From CADCVT01 sp036389155 (GTDB lineage: Bacteria > Actinomycetota > Thermoleophilia > Solirubrobacterales > Solirubrobacteraceae), in assembly GCA_036389155.1 (NCBI GenBank), contig DASVQN010000017.1, forward strand, positions 1 through 64,000: 64,000 nt of DNA. Reading direction: 5' to 3'. The stretch's first letter is position 1. The number at the start of each line of letters is the position of its first letter. Made by a program: the position numbers and the translations under genes. A model generated the notes under the pieces. The model was given only the letters and a program-made list of their open reading frames with translations. It was not told where the DNA came from and did no database searches. Positions 24,755 to 31,988 of the stretch are shown here, one piece after another.

Positions 24755-25947
24755 CCGTCCGGCTCGAGGACGTCGCGCAGGCGGAGGGCCATCTCGATCT
24801 CGGCCCGCCGCGCGACGACGGTGTGCCCCAGGCGCGCCTCCACCGCGCGCACGCGGTTCGTGATCGTCCGCTCGTGGACGCGCAGCCGGGCGGCCGTGGA
24901 CGCGGCGTTCTGCCCGCAGGCGAAGTAGGCGGCGAGGGTGGCGCGCATCGTCGCCTCGCGCGCGGCGCCCGCCGCGAGCGGCCCGAGCTCGCGCGCGACG
25001 AAGCTCGCCGCCCGCGCCTCGTCCAGCAGGCCGAGCGCCTCGAGCCCGACGTCGCCGTACGCCGTGACGGCACCCGCCCGACGGCGCGCGACGCGCTGCG
25101 CGTCGACCGCCTCGGCGTGCGCCCGGCGAAAGTCGGCAGGCCCGCCGATCGCGACGCGCGTCGACGCAGGCGGCTCGTAACCGGCGGCCGCGCCCGTGTC
25201 CGCACCGCGCAGCCACGCCCACGTCGTCTCGGGGTCCGTGCTGACGGCGAGGAGCGCCTCCGCTCCGAGCGCCGCCGCCAGCTCCTCGGCCGCGAGGTCG
25301 CCGTGCGCGCCCCAGGCGACGACGCAGACGTGGGCGCCGTCGAGCGCGTAGCCGAGCAGCGACTCGTCCGCCGGGTCGCCCGCGAGCGCGCTCAGCACCG
25401 TGCGCATCCGCTGCTGCTCGGCACCGCGCAGCGCACGGTCGCGCGCCTCGGCGTGCTCGGCCTCGACCCACGCGGCGCAGCGATCGACGTAGTCGAAGAG
25501 GAACGCCGCCCCGTCGTCGAGCGCGGCACGCCGCCGCGGACCCTCCAGGCGCAGATCGTCGACGGCGTCGACCCAGGCGCTCCACAGCGCGGCGTGCCCG
25601 GCGCGGTAGCACTGCAGCGGCACCGTGACCGGCGCGCGGTACTCGACCGCCGCGCGGGCGGCGGCGAGATCCTCCTCCGGCGGCTCGTCCGGCAGCTCCC
25701 ACCGCAGCAGCGCCTCGACCTCGCGCCCGATGCTCCCGGCGGCGATCGCCCGGGCCGGCTCGCGCGTCTCCGGCCGCGTCCACTGCGCGAGCGCCGGGCC
25801 GGCCCACAGCCGGTCGAGCGCGGCGTCGACCACCTCGTCGGTCCGCGCGGCGACGCGCCTCGCGAGCGCCGCGAGGACGTCCGGCTCGCTTTCCGGAACT
25901 CCGGAGGCGCCACCTTTCCGGATTCCGTCAGATCCGGCTCGTCCCAT
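24751..25947 (-). CDS. PucR/CdaR-type transcriptional regulator
   Basis: 398-residue regulator. The last 60 residues form the PucR C-terminal helix-turn-helix: LAAYFACGQNAASTAARL followed by HERTITNRVRAVEARLG. A GGDEF-like or CdaR middle domain sits around 195-310. The N-terminal helical region (20-190) resembles the RsbR/sensor region of similar actinobacterial regulators. Family members act as activators of catabolic genes, often next to them. The convergent dehydrogenase/phosphatase operon is a possible target. The ATG at 25947 gives a natural length. There is no membrane segment. Confidence 0.7.
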   Translation of the reverse strand: MGRAGSDGIRKGGASGVPESEPDVLAALARRVAARTDEVVDAALDRLWAGPALAQWTRPETREPARAIAAGSIGREVEALLRWELPDEPPEEDLAAARAAVEYRAPVTVPLQCYRAGHAALWSAWVDAVDDLRLEGPRRRAALDDGAAFLFDYVDRCAAWVEAEHAEARDRALRGAEQQRMRTVLSALAGDPADESLLGYALDGAHVCVVAWGAHGDLAAEELAAALGAEALLAVSTDPETTWAWLRGADTGAAAGYEPPASTRVAIGGPADFRRAHAEAVDAQRVARRRAGAVTAYGDVGLEALGLLDEARAASFVARELGPLAAGAAREATMRATLAAYFACGQNAASTAARLRVHERTITNRVRAVEARLGHTVVARRAEIEMALRLRDVLEPDG

Positions 25948-25990
25948 ACCGGGAACCCTTGCAGAGAGCGGCAATCGAAGAGGAGACACC

Positions 25991-26314
25991 GTGCTCGGCC
26001 CCGAGAGCTTCATCCTGATCCTGGTCGTCGTGTTCGGCCTGGTCGCGGCGTGGGCCGTCCTGCTCGGCGTCGCCAACCGGCGCCGGAGCGGCACCTCCTC
26101 GGCGCGGCCGCAGGAGCGCCGCGACGTGATCGCCCAGGGCGTCGTGACCGAGCAGCAGCTCGCCGAGATGCACGAGGCCGAGAACGCGCGGCTGCGGGCG
26201 CGCGGGCGGCGGGAGCTCACGCGCGGCGAGCTGGAGGCGCGGGTCGCGGGCGACGCGCGCACGCGGTGGCGGCTCCTGCGCCTGCGCGCCCGCAGGCGGT
26301 GGCTGCGGTGGTAG
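25991..26314 (+). CDS. Small single-span membrane protein, basic C-terminus
   Basis: 107-residue protein of unknown function. Residues about 6-26 (SFILILVVVFGLVAAWAVLL) form one membrane helix. The rest is cytoplasmic and strongly basic, ending in an Arg/Trp-rich tail (RRRWLRW). The segment GVVTEQQLAEMHEAENARL might be a short helical interaction motif. The GTG at 25991 has AGGAG (25981-25985) 5 nt upstream, one of the few clear Shine-Dalgarno sites in the window. It is divergent from the PucR-type regulator, 43 bp apart. Confidence 0.6.
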   Translation: MLGPESFILILVVVFGLVAAWAVLLGVANRRRSGTSSARPQERRDVIAQGVVTEQQLAEMHEAENARLRARGRRELTRGELEARVAGDARTRWRLLRLRARRRWLRW

Positions 26315-27304
26315 CTAGCCGCCGATCGCGCTCATCGAGCGCGCCGGCTGCACGAACCCCGGCTCGTTGACGCGGTGCTTGAGCTCCTTGCGCCACACGG
26401 CGTCGCGGACGATCCGCTCGAGCTCGGCGTCGTCGGCGCCCGCGCGCAGCGGCGAGCGCAGGTCGGTCTCGCCGATGCTGAACAGGCAGGTCCGGAGCTT
26501 GCCCTCCGCTGTCAGCCGGATGCGGTCGCAGTCGCCGCAGAACGGCTCGGAGACCGGGTTGATGAAGCCGATGCGCCCGCGGCCGTCGGCGAAGCGGTAG
26601 ACGCGCGCGGTCGCGTGCGGCTCGCGCGGCTCGGGCTCCAGCCGGTGGACCGCGTCGATCGCGGCGCGGATCTCCTCGCCGGTGAGGACCTTGTCCATGT
26701 CCCACGCGCGGTCGGCGTCGAGCGGCATGAACTCGATGAAGCGCACCTCGAACGGCCGCTCGCGCGCGAACTCCGCGAACGGCAGCACCTCGGCCTCCGT
26801 GAACCCGCGCAGGCCGACGGCGTTGACCTTGATCGGGTGCGCCTCCGGGAACCGCGCGAGCGCCTCCAGGCCGGCGACCACGCGGGGGAGGGCGTCGCGG
26901 CGGGTCATCTCGAAGAACCGGTCACGCTGCAGCGAGTCGATCGAGACGTTGAAGCGGCTCACGCCGGCGCGCACGAGCGCCTCGGCGTCGCGCTCGAGCA
27001 GGTAGCCGTTCGTCGTGACCGCGAGGTCGTCGACCAGCGGCGCGAGCATCGCCGCCAGGCGCGGGAAGTCGCGCCGCACGAGCGGCTCGCCGCCGGTGAG
27101 GCGCACGTCGCGCACGCCCATCGACGCGAAGAGCGACACCAGCCGCTCGATCTCCTCGAACGACAGGACCTCGGAGCGATCGAGCCACGGCAGGCCGTCC
27201 GCGGGCATGCAGTACTGGCAGCGGAAGTTGCAGCGGTCGGTGACCGACAGGCGCAGATCGCCGATCGCGCGGCCGTGCCCGTCCAGAAGCTGCTCGCGCT
27301 GCAT
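26315..27304 (-). CDS. moaA: GTP 3',8-cyclase MoaA
   Basis: 329-residue radical-SAM enzyme that starts molybdenum cofactor synthesis by cyclising GTP. The N-terminal cluster CNFRCQYC (Cys25, Cys29, Cys32) and the C-terminal cluster CGDCDRIRLTAEGKLRTC match MoaA, and the chain ends in Gly-Gly as MoaA should. RLTGGEPLVRRDF is the SAM-binding GGEP motif. ATG 27304 is preferred over TTG 27313 because the TACGCT hexamer lies 8 nt before it. It is divergent from a lipoprotein by 26 bp. MoaC/MoaD/MoaE are not in the window. Confidence 0.93.
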   Translation of the reverse strand: MQREQLLDGHGRAIGDLRLSVTDRCNFRCQYCMPADGLPWLDRSEVLSFEEIERLVSLFASMGVRDVRLTGGEPLVRRDFPRLAAMLAPLVDDLAVTTNGYLLERDAEALVRAGVSRFNVSIDSLQRDRFFEMTRRDALPRVVAGLEALARFPEAHPIKVNAVGLRGFTEAEVLPFAEFARERPFEVRFIEFMPLDADRAWDMDKVLTGEEIRAAIDAVHRLEPEPREPHATARVYRFADGRGRIGFINPVSEPFCGDCDRIRLTAEGKLRTCLFSIGETDLRSPLRAGADDAELERIVRDAVWRKELKHRVNEPGFVQPARSMSAIGG

Positions 27305-27312
27305 CGCGTCCA

Positions 27313-27322
27313 AGCGTACCCT
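27313..27322. promoter_or_regulatory. Bidirectional -10 pair sharing one TA (moaA / lipoprotein)
   Basis: AGCGTACCCT reads TACGCT on the minus strand (8 nt before the moaA ATG) and TACCCT on the plus strand (8 nt before the GTG at 27331). The two hexamers overlap by the TA at 27317-27318. Confidence 0.5.
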
Positions 27323-27330
27323 GCGCTGCC

Positions 27331-27723
27331 GTGCCCGCCCCGAGGATCGCCATCGCCGCCGTGCTCGCCGTCGCCGCGCTCGTCGCCGGCTGCGGCGAGG
27401 ACGACGAGGGCGACGTGCGCAAGACGCTCGACGCCTTCGCCCAGGCGACCGCCGCGAAGGACTACCAGCGCATGTGCGACGACCTGCTGTCGCCCAAGCT
27501 CATCGAGCAGATCCGCCGCGTCAACCTGCCGTGCGAGGTGGCGCTGCGCACGGGCCTGGAGGACGTCGAGAAGCCGAAGCTCGAGATCAAGAGCGTCAAG
27601 GTCGACGGCGACACCGCGAGCGCCCAGGTCCACAGCACCGCCGCCAACCAGGAGCCCTCCGACGACACCGTCAGGTTGGAAAAGGTCGACGGGGACTGGC
27701 GGATCGCGTCGCTGGCGTCTTAG
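27331..27723 (+). CDS. Small lipoprotein, NTF2-like fold likely
   Basis: 130-residue predicted lipoprotein. A hydrophobic leader ends in the lipobox LVAGC (Cys21), followed by an acidic stretch. The mature part, DVRKTLDAFAQATAAKDYQR and later VRLEKVDGDWRIASL, has the pattern of small NTF2-like domains common in actinobacterial exported proteins. It should be anchored on the outer face of the membrane. The GTG at 27331 is set by the TACCCT hexamer 8 nt upstream. Function is unknown. The TAG stop at 27721 is itself the start of the next gene's -10 hexamer. Confidence 0.65.
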   Translation: MPAPRIAIAAVLAVAALVAGCGEDDEGDVRKTLDAFAQATAAKDYQRMCDDLLSPKLIEQIRRVNLPCEVALRTGLEDVEKPKLEIKSVKVDGDTASAQVHSTAANQEPSDDTVRLEKVDGDWRIASLAS

Positions 27724-27726
27724 AGT
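27721..27726 (+). promoter_or_regulatory. -10-like TAGAGT built on upstream stop codon
   Basis: TAGAGT begins with the TAG stop of the lipoprotein gene and ends 6 nt before the ATG at 27733 of the SDR gene. Confidence 0.45.
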
Positions 27727-27732
27727 CGGTCC

Positions 27733-28635
27733 ATGAACGGCAAGACGGTCTTCATCACCGGCGCGGCGCGGGGGATCGGCGCCGACGCCGCCCGGCGCCT
27801 CGCCGCGAGCGGCGCCAACGTGGCCCTGGTCGGGCTCGAGCCCGAGGAGCTCGAGCGGGTCGCGGCCGACTGCCGCGGCCGCGGCCTGGCGATCGAGGCC
27901 GACGTCACCGACCGCGCGGCCCTCGACGACGCGGTCGCGCGCACGGTCGAGCGCTTCGGCGGCATCGACGCCGTCTTCGCGAACGCCGGCATCGGCGTCG
28001 GCGGACTTATGGACCGCGTCGACCCGGATGCCTTCGAGAAGGTCATCGAGGTCAACCTGCTCGGGACGTGGCGCACCGTCCGCGCCTGCCTGCCGCAGGT
28101 CCTCGAGCGGCGCGGCTACGTCCTCATCAACGCGTCGATGTCGCCGCTCGTCTCGGCCTTCCCGCTCATGGGGTCGTACGTCGCGGCGAAGGCGGCGGTC
28201 GAGGCGCTCGGCAACTCGCTGCGCCTGGAGCTGAAGCACCGCGGGGTCGACGTCGGCGTCGCGTACTTCTCGTGGATCGGCACCGAGATGGTCAAGGGCG
28301 GCGACGCCGAGCACCCGGCGTTCAAGCGCCTGCGCGACGCCATGAACGGCCCGCTCGGCAAGACCTACGACGTCGGCGTGGCCGGCAAGGCGGTCGAGCG
28401 CGGGGTCGCGAGGCGCGCGCGGATCGTCGTCGCCCCTCGCTGGGTGCGGGCGATGTTGCCGCTCCGCGGCCTCCTCACCCGGCCGACCGAGATGCAGTTC
28501 GCCCCGCTGATGCCCGAGATCGAGCAGCTCATGGAGGCGGAGATCTCCGCCAAGGGCGACGGGGTCTACACGCCGGTCGGCGCCGGCGGCCGGGCCGCCG
28601 CAAACGCCGACCGTAGCGGCAACGTGCCAGTTTGA
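27733..28635 (+). CDS. Short-chain dehydrogenase/reductase
   Basis: 300-residue classical SDR. Cofactor loop TGAARGIG (residues 10-17), NAG motif in FANAGIGVGG, and catalytic Tyr and Lys in SYVAAKAAV with Ser upstream in INASMSPLVS. DVTD at about 57-60 is the adenine-binding Asp region. The extra C-terminal 50 residues include a segment IVVAPRWVRAMLPLRGLL that may pack on a membrane or acyl ligand, as in lipid-directed SDRs. Substrate is unknown. Its start is placed by TAGAGT 6 nt upstream. Confidence 0.85.
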   Translation: MNGKTVFITGAARGIGADAARRLAASGANVALVGLEPEELERVAADCRGRGLAIEADVTDRAALDDAVARTVERFGGIDAVFANAGIGVGGLMDRVDPDAFEKVIEVNLLGTWRTVRACLPQVLERRGYVLINASMSPLVSAFPLMGSYVAAKAAVEALGNSLRLELKHRGVDVGVAYFSWIGTEMVKGGDAEHPAFKRLRDAMNGPLGKTYDVGVAGKAVERGVARRARIVVAPRWVRAMLPLRGLLTRPTEMQFAPLMPEIEQLMEAEISAKGDGVYTPVGAGGRAAANADRSGNVPV

Positions 28636-28718
28636 GAACCGCCCAACCCGAGGCGCGCGACCGGCGTTCGTAGCCGTGAAGGAGCGCCGCGGCGCGGGGG
28701 ACGCGGCCCGGACCACGA

Positions 28719-29345
28719 ATGGTTAGGGCTATGGGGAGATCGATGAGCATCTGGGACGCGCACTGCGCGCGCGCCTGCGACCTTGCACTGCTGCTGGCCG
28801 TCGCGGCCGCCCCCGAGGACGTGGAGGACCGCCAGATGGTCCACGGGTTCCTGCTCCACGACATCGGGAAGCGCGTGCTGCCCGACGCGATCCTCAACAA
28901 GCCGGGGCCGCTCGACGACGAGGAGCACGCGATCGTCCGGACGCACCCGCAGGCGGGGTGGCGGATGCTCAACGAGGTGGAGTTCGGCGCCCGCACCCGC
29001 GACGTGGTGCTCTACCACCACGAGCACTGGGACGGCAGCGGCTACCCGCTCGGGCTGAGCGGCGAGCGCATCCCGCTGTGGGCGCGGATCTTCGCGATCG
29101 CCGACGCCGTCGACGCGATGACGAGCGATCGTCCGTACCGGCGTGCGATGACGCTGCAGGCCGCGCTCGACGAGCTGCGGGCGCAGTCAGGGCGCCAGTT
29201 CGACCCCGCGCTCGTCGAGCTGTTCCTGGGCCTCGACCGCGAGCGGCTCGGCCGCTACACGGCGGACGCGGCGCGCAGCGTGGCCTCGAAGTCCGTCTTC
29301 GGGATGGGGCCGACGCACGGCGAGCTCGTCCCGGCGGCGGCGTAG
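28719..29345 (+). CDS. Stand-alone HD-GYP domain protein
   Basis: 208-residue HD-GYP phosphodiesterase-type domain with almost no other sequence. Metal and catalytic motifs are seen: His16 in WDAHCARACDLA, LLHDIGKRVLP (HD plus GK), YHHEHWDGSGYP (HHExxDGxGYP) and IADAVDAMTSDRPYRRA. Intact HD-GYP domains degrade cyclic di-GMP or related cyclic dinucleotides. No receiver or GAF domain is attached, so input must be in trans. ATG at 28719, 28731 or 28743 could start it; the last has GGGGAG just upstream. Its last 91 bp overlap the convergent LLM oxidoreductase gene. Confidence 0.75.
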   Translation: MVRAMGRSMSIWDAHCARACDLALLLAVAAAPEDVEDRQMVHGFLLHDIGKRVLPDAILNKPGPLDDEEHAIVRTHPQAGWRMLNEVEFGARTRDVVLYHHEHWDGSGYPLGLSGERIPLWARIFAIADAVDAMTSDRPYRRAMTLQAALDELRAQSGRQFDPALVELFLGLDRERLGRYTADAARSVASKSVFGMGPTHGELVPAAA

Positions 29346-30226
29346 GCCTCGACGCCCGCACGCACCGCGGCCTCGTCGCCCGTGGCGGTGAGCAGCGCCA
29401 GGAAGCGGTCGGAGATCGCCGCGCCCATCGCCTCCCCGTCGCCGCGGCCGGCGGCCTCGTCGAAGGCCGCCACGTCGTCCTCGAAGCCCGACCGCTCGAT
29501 CATCGCGCGGTAGAACGGCAGGCTCAAGTACGTGAGCAGGTCGCGCCGCATCGTGCCGTAGACGGCGTCCAGGTCGTCGGTGACGGCCGACGGCACCGCC
29601 GCGACGATGTCGAAGCCCTCGATCCCCTTGCCCGCCTTCTCGCGGCCCGCCGTGACCTCGGGCACCACGACGTCGCGGATGTAGTTGGGGTTGCACAGCC
29701 AGAGGATCACGCCGTCGGCGATCTCGCCGGCGAGGCGCAGCATCTTCGGCGAGAGCGCGGCGATGTAGATGGGCAGGTCCGGGCACTCCGGGATGCCGGC
29801 GAGCCTGAAGCCGGTCTGCCACTTCTCGCCGGCGGGCGGGTCCTCGCCGCGCACGATCGCGCGGACGATCCCCGCGTACTCGCGCATCTCGCTGACCGGC
29901 TTGTCGATCGTCTGGCCGTGCCAGCCCTCGACGACGGGCCGGTGCGAGACGCCGAGGCCCAGGTTCAGCCGCCCGCCGCTGATCTCGTCGATCGTCGCGG
30001 CGGTCTGCGCCATCGTCGCCGGCGTGCGCGTGTAGATCGGCACGACGCCGGTCCCCAGGCGGATGCGCTCGCTGTGGTTCGCGTAGTGCGTCAGGACCGT
30101 GAGCGACTCGCGCCCGGCGATGTGCGTGACGTAGCACGCCTCGTAGCCGAGCTCCTCGGCCAGCTGGACGCGCGAGACGGCCTGCTCGAGCGAGCGGCCC
30201 ACCGAGACGAAGCAGCCGAGGCTCAT
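29255..30226 (-). CDS. LLM-class F420-dependent oxidoreductase
   Basis: 323-residue luciferase-like monooxygenase family protein. Seen: VTHIAGRESLTVLTHYANHS, RIRLGTGVVPIYTRTPATMA and ISGGRLNLGLGVSHRPVVE, all close to actinobacterial F420-dependent members such as the methylene-tetrahydromethanopterin-reductase-like group. They transfer hydride between F420H2 and a substrate. The F420 synthesis genes at 57-62 kb support F420 over FMN as cofactor. The ATG at 30226 overlaps the preceding gene's TGA (ATGA). The 3' end runs 91 bp into the convergent HD-GYP gene, which is unusually long for this window. Confidence 0.8.
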   Translation of the reverse strand: MSLGCFVSVGRSLEQAVSRVQLAEELGYEACYVTHIAGRESLTVLTHYANHSERIRLGTGVVPIYTRTPATMAQTAATIDEISGGRLNLGLGVSHRPVVEGWHGQTIDKPVSEMREYAGIVRAIVRGEDPPAGEKWQTGFRLAGIPECPDLPIYIAALSPKMLRLAGEIADGVILWLCNPNYIRDVVVPEVTAGREKAGKGIEGFDIVAAVPSAVTDDLDAVYGTMRRDLLTYLSLPFYRAMIERSGFEDDVAAFDEAAGRGDGEAMGAAISDRFLALLTATGDEAAVRAGVEAYAAAGTSSPCVGPIPKTDFEATLRAASAV

Positions 30227-30630
30227 AGGCCGGACGCTACTGCGCGCAATCGGGCGGCGACGTCCGCCGCCCACGCACCGCCCGTCTCCGTCACGACGTC
30301 CGCGCAGATCTCCAGGTCGCGCGCGAGGCGGTCGAGCGGGAAGTCGCGCGCGCCGAGCACGCGCGCGAGCCACGCCACCTGCTCGTCCAGGCTCGTCGTG
30401 CCCTGCGCGTCGAGCAGCGCCCAGTGCAGCAGGTACTGGTTGTCGTGCACGCACCACGCCCGGCCGGCGTCGCCGTAGCGCTCCTCCTCGTCGGGGAACT
30501 CGGAGCGGTAGCGCCGGCAGACCTCCTGCGCCAGCGCGCGGACGTCGACCGTCTCGCCGCCGGGGGCCACGGCCTCCAGCGGGGCGGCGGCGCCGCTCGG
30601 CGCGGCGAGGCGGGGACGCGAGCGCGGCAC
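30223..30630 (-). CDS. Uncharacterised protein upstream of LLM oxidoreductase
   Basis: 135-residue soluble protein of unknown function. The N-terminal 25 residues are Ala/Pro-rich and probably disordered. The remainder looks all-helical (LAQEVCRRYRSEFPDEEERY, then LLHWALLDAQGTTSLDEQVA). The GTG at 30630 starts 2 nt after the stop of the ABM-domain gene, and the TGA overlaps the ATG of the LLM gene, so it belongs to a three-gene operon with them. It could be an accessory to the flavin or F420 enzyme, but nothing in the sequence proves it. Confidence 0.55.
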   Translation of the reverse strand: MPRSRPRLAAPSGAAAPLEAVAPGGETVDVRALAQEVCRRYRSEFPDEEERYGDAGRAWCVHDNQYLLHWALLDAQGTTSLDEQVAWLARVLGARDFPLDRLARDLEICADVVTETGGAWAADVAARLRAVASGL

Positions 30631-30632
30631 TG

Positions 30633-30932
30633 CTACTCCGCGACGACGTGCATGTGCTCGAGCCGCTCGAGCTTGATCGCGGCGTCGAGGTCCGGGTCGA
30701 TGCGGTCGTGCGACACCTGGTGGTCGCGGCTCTTCATGTACGCCTTGAAGCAGTCGCGGTCGGTCCAGCGGCTGACCATCACCAGCTCGCCCGGGTCACG
30801 GTCCGACTGCCAGACCTGCAGGTCGACGAAGCCCTCGAACCCGTCGACGAGCCGCGCGCGCCCGCGAAACGCGTTCACGAGCTCGTCGGCCCGGTCGGCG
30901 GGCACACGCAGGCGCGAGAGGGAGACGTACAC
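30633..30932 (-). CDS. Antibiotic biosynthesis monooxygenase (ABM) domain protein
   Basis: 99-residue single ABM domain, a dimeric alpha/beta-barrel fold. YVSLSRLRVPADRADELVNAF, GFEGFVDLQVWQSD and ELVMVSRWTDRDCFKAYMKS match the fold shared by heme-degrading MhuD/IsdG-like proteins and small quinol monooxygenases. No heme-ligand residue is certain. It is the first gene of a minus-strand operon with a helical unknown protein and an LLM oxidoreductase. The GTG at 30932 is 9 nt after a TAGGCT hexamer. The reaction is not assignable. Confidence 0.7.
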   Translation of the reverse strand: MYVSLSRLRVPADRADELVNAFRGRARLVDGFEGFVDLQVWQSDRDPGELVMVSRWTDRDCFKAYMKSRDHQVSHDRIDPDLDAAIKLERLEHMHVVAE

Positions 30933-30941
30933 GGGTCGCGA

Positions 30942-30947
30942 AGCCTA
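30942..30947 (-). promoter_or_regulatory. -10-like TAGGCT upstream of ABM operon
   Basis: Minus-strand TAGGCT ends 9 nt before the GTG at 30932. It overlaps the first base of the divergent membrane-protein ATG at 30947. Confidence 0.4.
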
Positions 30948-31465
30948 TGCGGATGCAGGAGCGCGCCGTCAAGGCCGAACAGGGCACGCAGGCCGCCCTC
31001 GCGCCGTACGAGCGCCGCTTCCGCCGCGCCGGGCTGCCACTGTTCATCGTCGGCTACTCGCCGTACGAGGACGTCTTCACGCGCGCCGTCCCGCTGCTCG
31101 GCCTGGTGTTCGTCATCGAGATGCTCGGCGCCGGCGACCTGGACTGGTCGGTGTGGGCCAACCTCGCCGCGGTGGCCGGCGGCCTGGCCATCCTCGTCGC
31201 GGGCGTCGCGCTGGTCAACCGCCGGCGCGGCCGGCGCGCTCGGGGTCGGGCTCGTGATGTTCGTCAGCCAGGGCCTGCGGGTGCTGCTCGTGTCGCTCGC
31301 CGTCGGCGCGTTCTTCGTCGTCTTCGGCGCGCTGGCCATCGGCCCGGGCGTGCTCGACGCGTGGATCGGCGGCGCGGGCGACGAGGTCTTCGCGGTGCGG
31401 CTGTGCGGCGACGAGGCCCGTGCCGCGCCCGCGCCGAGTACCTCGCGCTGCGCGGCGCCGGCTAG
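30947..31465 (+). pseudogene. Membrane protein gene with two apparent frame breaks
   Basis: The first frame encodes about 95 residues: a soluble N-terminus (MRMQERAVKAEQGTQAALAP) and two hydrophobic helices ending LAILVAGVALVNRRRGR. Near 31222-31240, in GCCGGCGCG repeated twice, the hydrophobic coding pattern jumps one frame forward (GVGLVMFVSQGLRVLLVSLA, then FFVVFGALAIGPGVLDAWIG). Near 31418-31432 it must jump back, because only the first frame ends (YLALRGAG then TAG) at the CTAG shared with the convergent regulator. The middle frame runs on without a stop. Two compensating single-base errors, or a decayed gene, explain this. Function is unknown. Confidence 0.55.
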
Positions 31466-31800
31466 CCCCGGGGGCGGCGGGCCGCCTGCTCGAACCGGGG
31501 CAGGGCCTGCACGAGCGCCTTTCCGAGCGGCGACAGCTCGTAGAAGTGCTGGGCTGTGCCCGCGCTCGCCTCGATGTGCTCGAGCGCCACGAGGTCGGCC
31601 TCGCGCAGGTAGCGGAAGTGGTAGGCGGACTCGCGCAGCGACCGGCCGGCGGCGGCGGCGAACTGGCTGGGGCTCAGCGGCCCGTCGGCCCCGACGGCGC
31701 GCAGGATCTGCAGCCGCAGCGCTACGCCCGCGACCCTCAGCCCCGCGGCGACCTGCTCGAGCGGCTCGACCCGCCCGGCGTCGTTCGCCTCGCCGTCCAT
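31462..31800 (-). CDS. ArsR-like winged-helix transcriptional regulator
   Basis: 112-residue winged-helix protein. ALRLQILRAVGADGPLSPSQ, then FAAAAGRSLRESAYHFRYLR (recognition helix region) and LVALEHIEASAGTAQHFYEL (wing) follow the ArsR/GntR-like pattern used for one-component repressors. No metal-binding cysteines are present, so the effector is not a metal of the ArsR/SmtB type. The ATG at 31800 gives a compact domain. It lies downstream of the meaB-ecm operon in the same orientation with 26 bp between it and the small membrane protein, so cotranscription is possible. CTAG stop shared with the convergent membrane gene. Confidence 0.7.
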   Translation of the reverse strand: MDGEANDAGRVEPLEQVAAGLRVAGVALRLQILRAVGADGPLSPSQFAAAAGRSLRESAYHFRYLREADLVALEHIEASAGTAQHFYELSPLGKALVQALPRFEQAARRPRG

Positions 31801-31826
31801 GACAGGTCCTGAGCGTACAGGATCCC

Positions 31827-31988
31827 TCACCGATCCTTCGGGAAGAGCATCAGCGCGAGCACCGCGACGAGGAAGGCGATCGTGCCGAAGGTCAGCGCGG
31901 TGCCGAGGTTCGTCGCGCCGAACGCTGCGGCGAGCACGGTGCCGGCGAGCAGCGCGCCGAGCAGGACGGCGCCGTCGCGGAGGATCAT
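31827..31988 (-). CDS. 53-residue two-helix membrane protein
   Basis: A very small gene: the ATG at 31988 overlaps the meaB TGA (ATGA). The product, MILRDGAVLLGALLAGTVLA and on to a short positive end (FPKDR), contains two hydrophobic segments of about 20 residues separated by a short turn (GATNLGTAL). The start-stop overlap, the clean hydrophobic pattern and the small downstream gap make it a real gene by my reading. It is probably a helical hairpin in the membrane. It has no recognised family and no function can be assigned. Confidence 0.5.
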   Translation of the reverse strand: MILRDGAVLLGALLAGTVLAAAFGATNLGTALTFGTIAFLVAVLALMLFPKDR

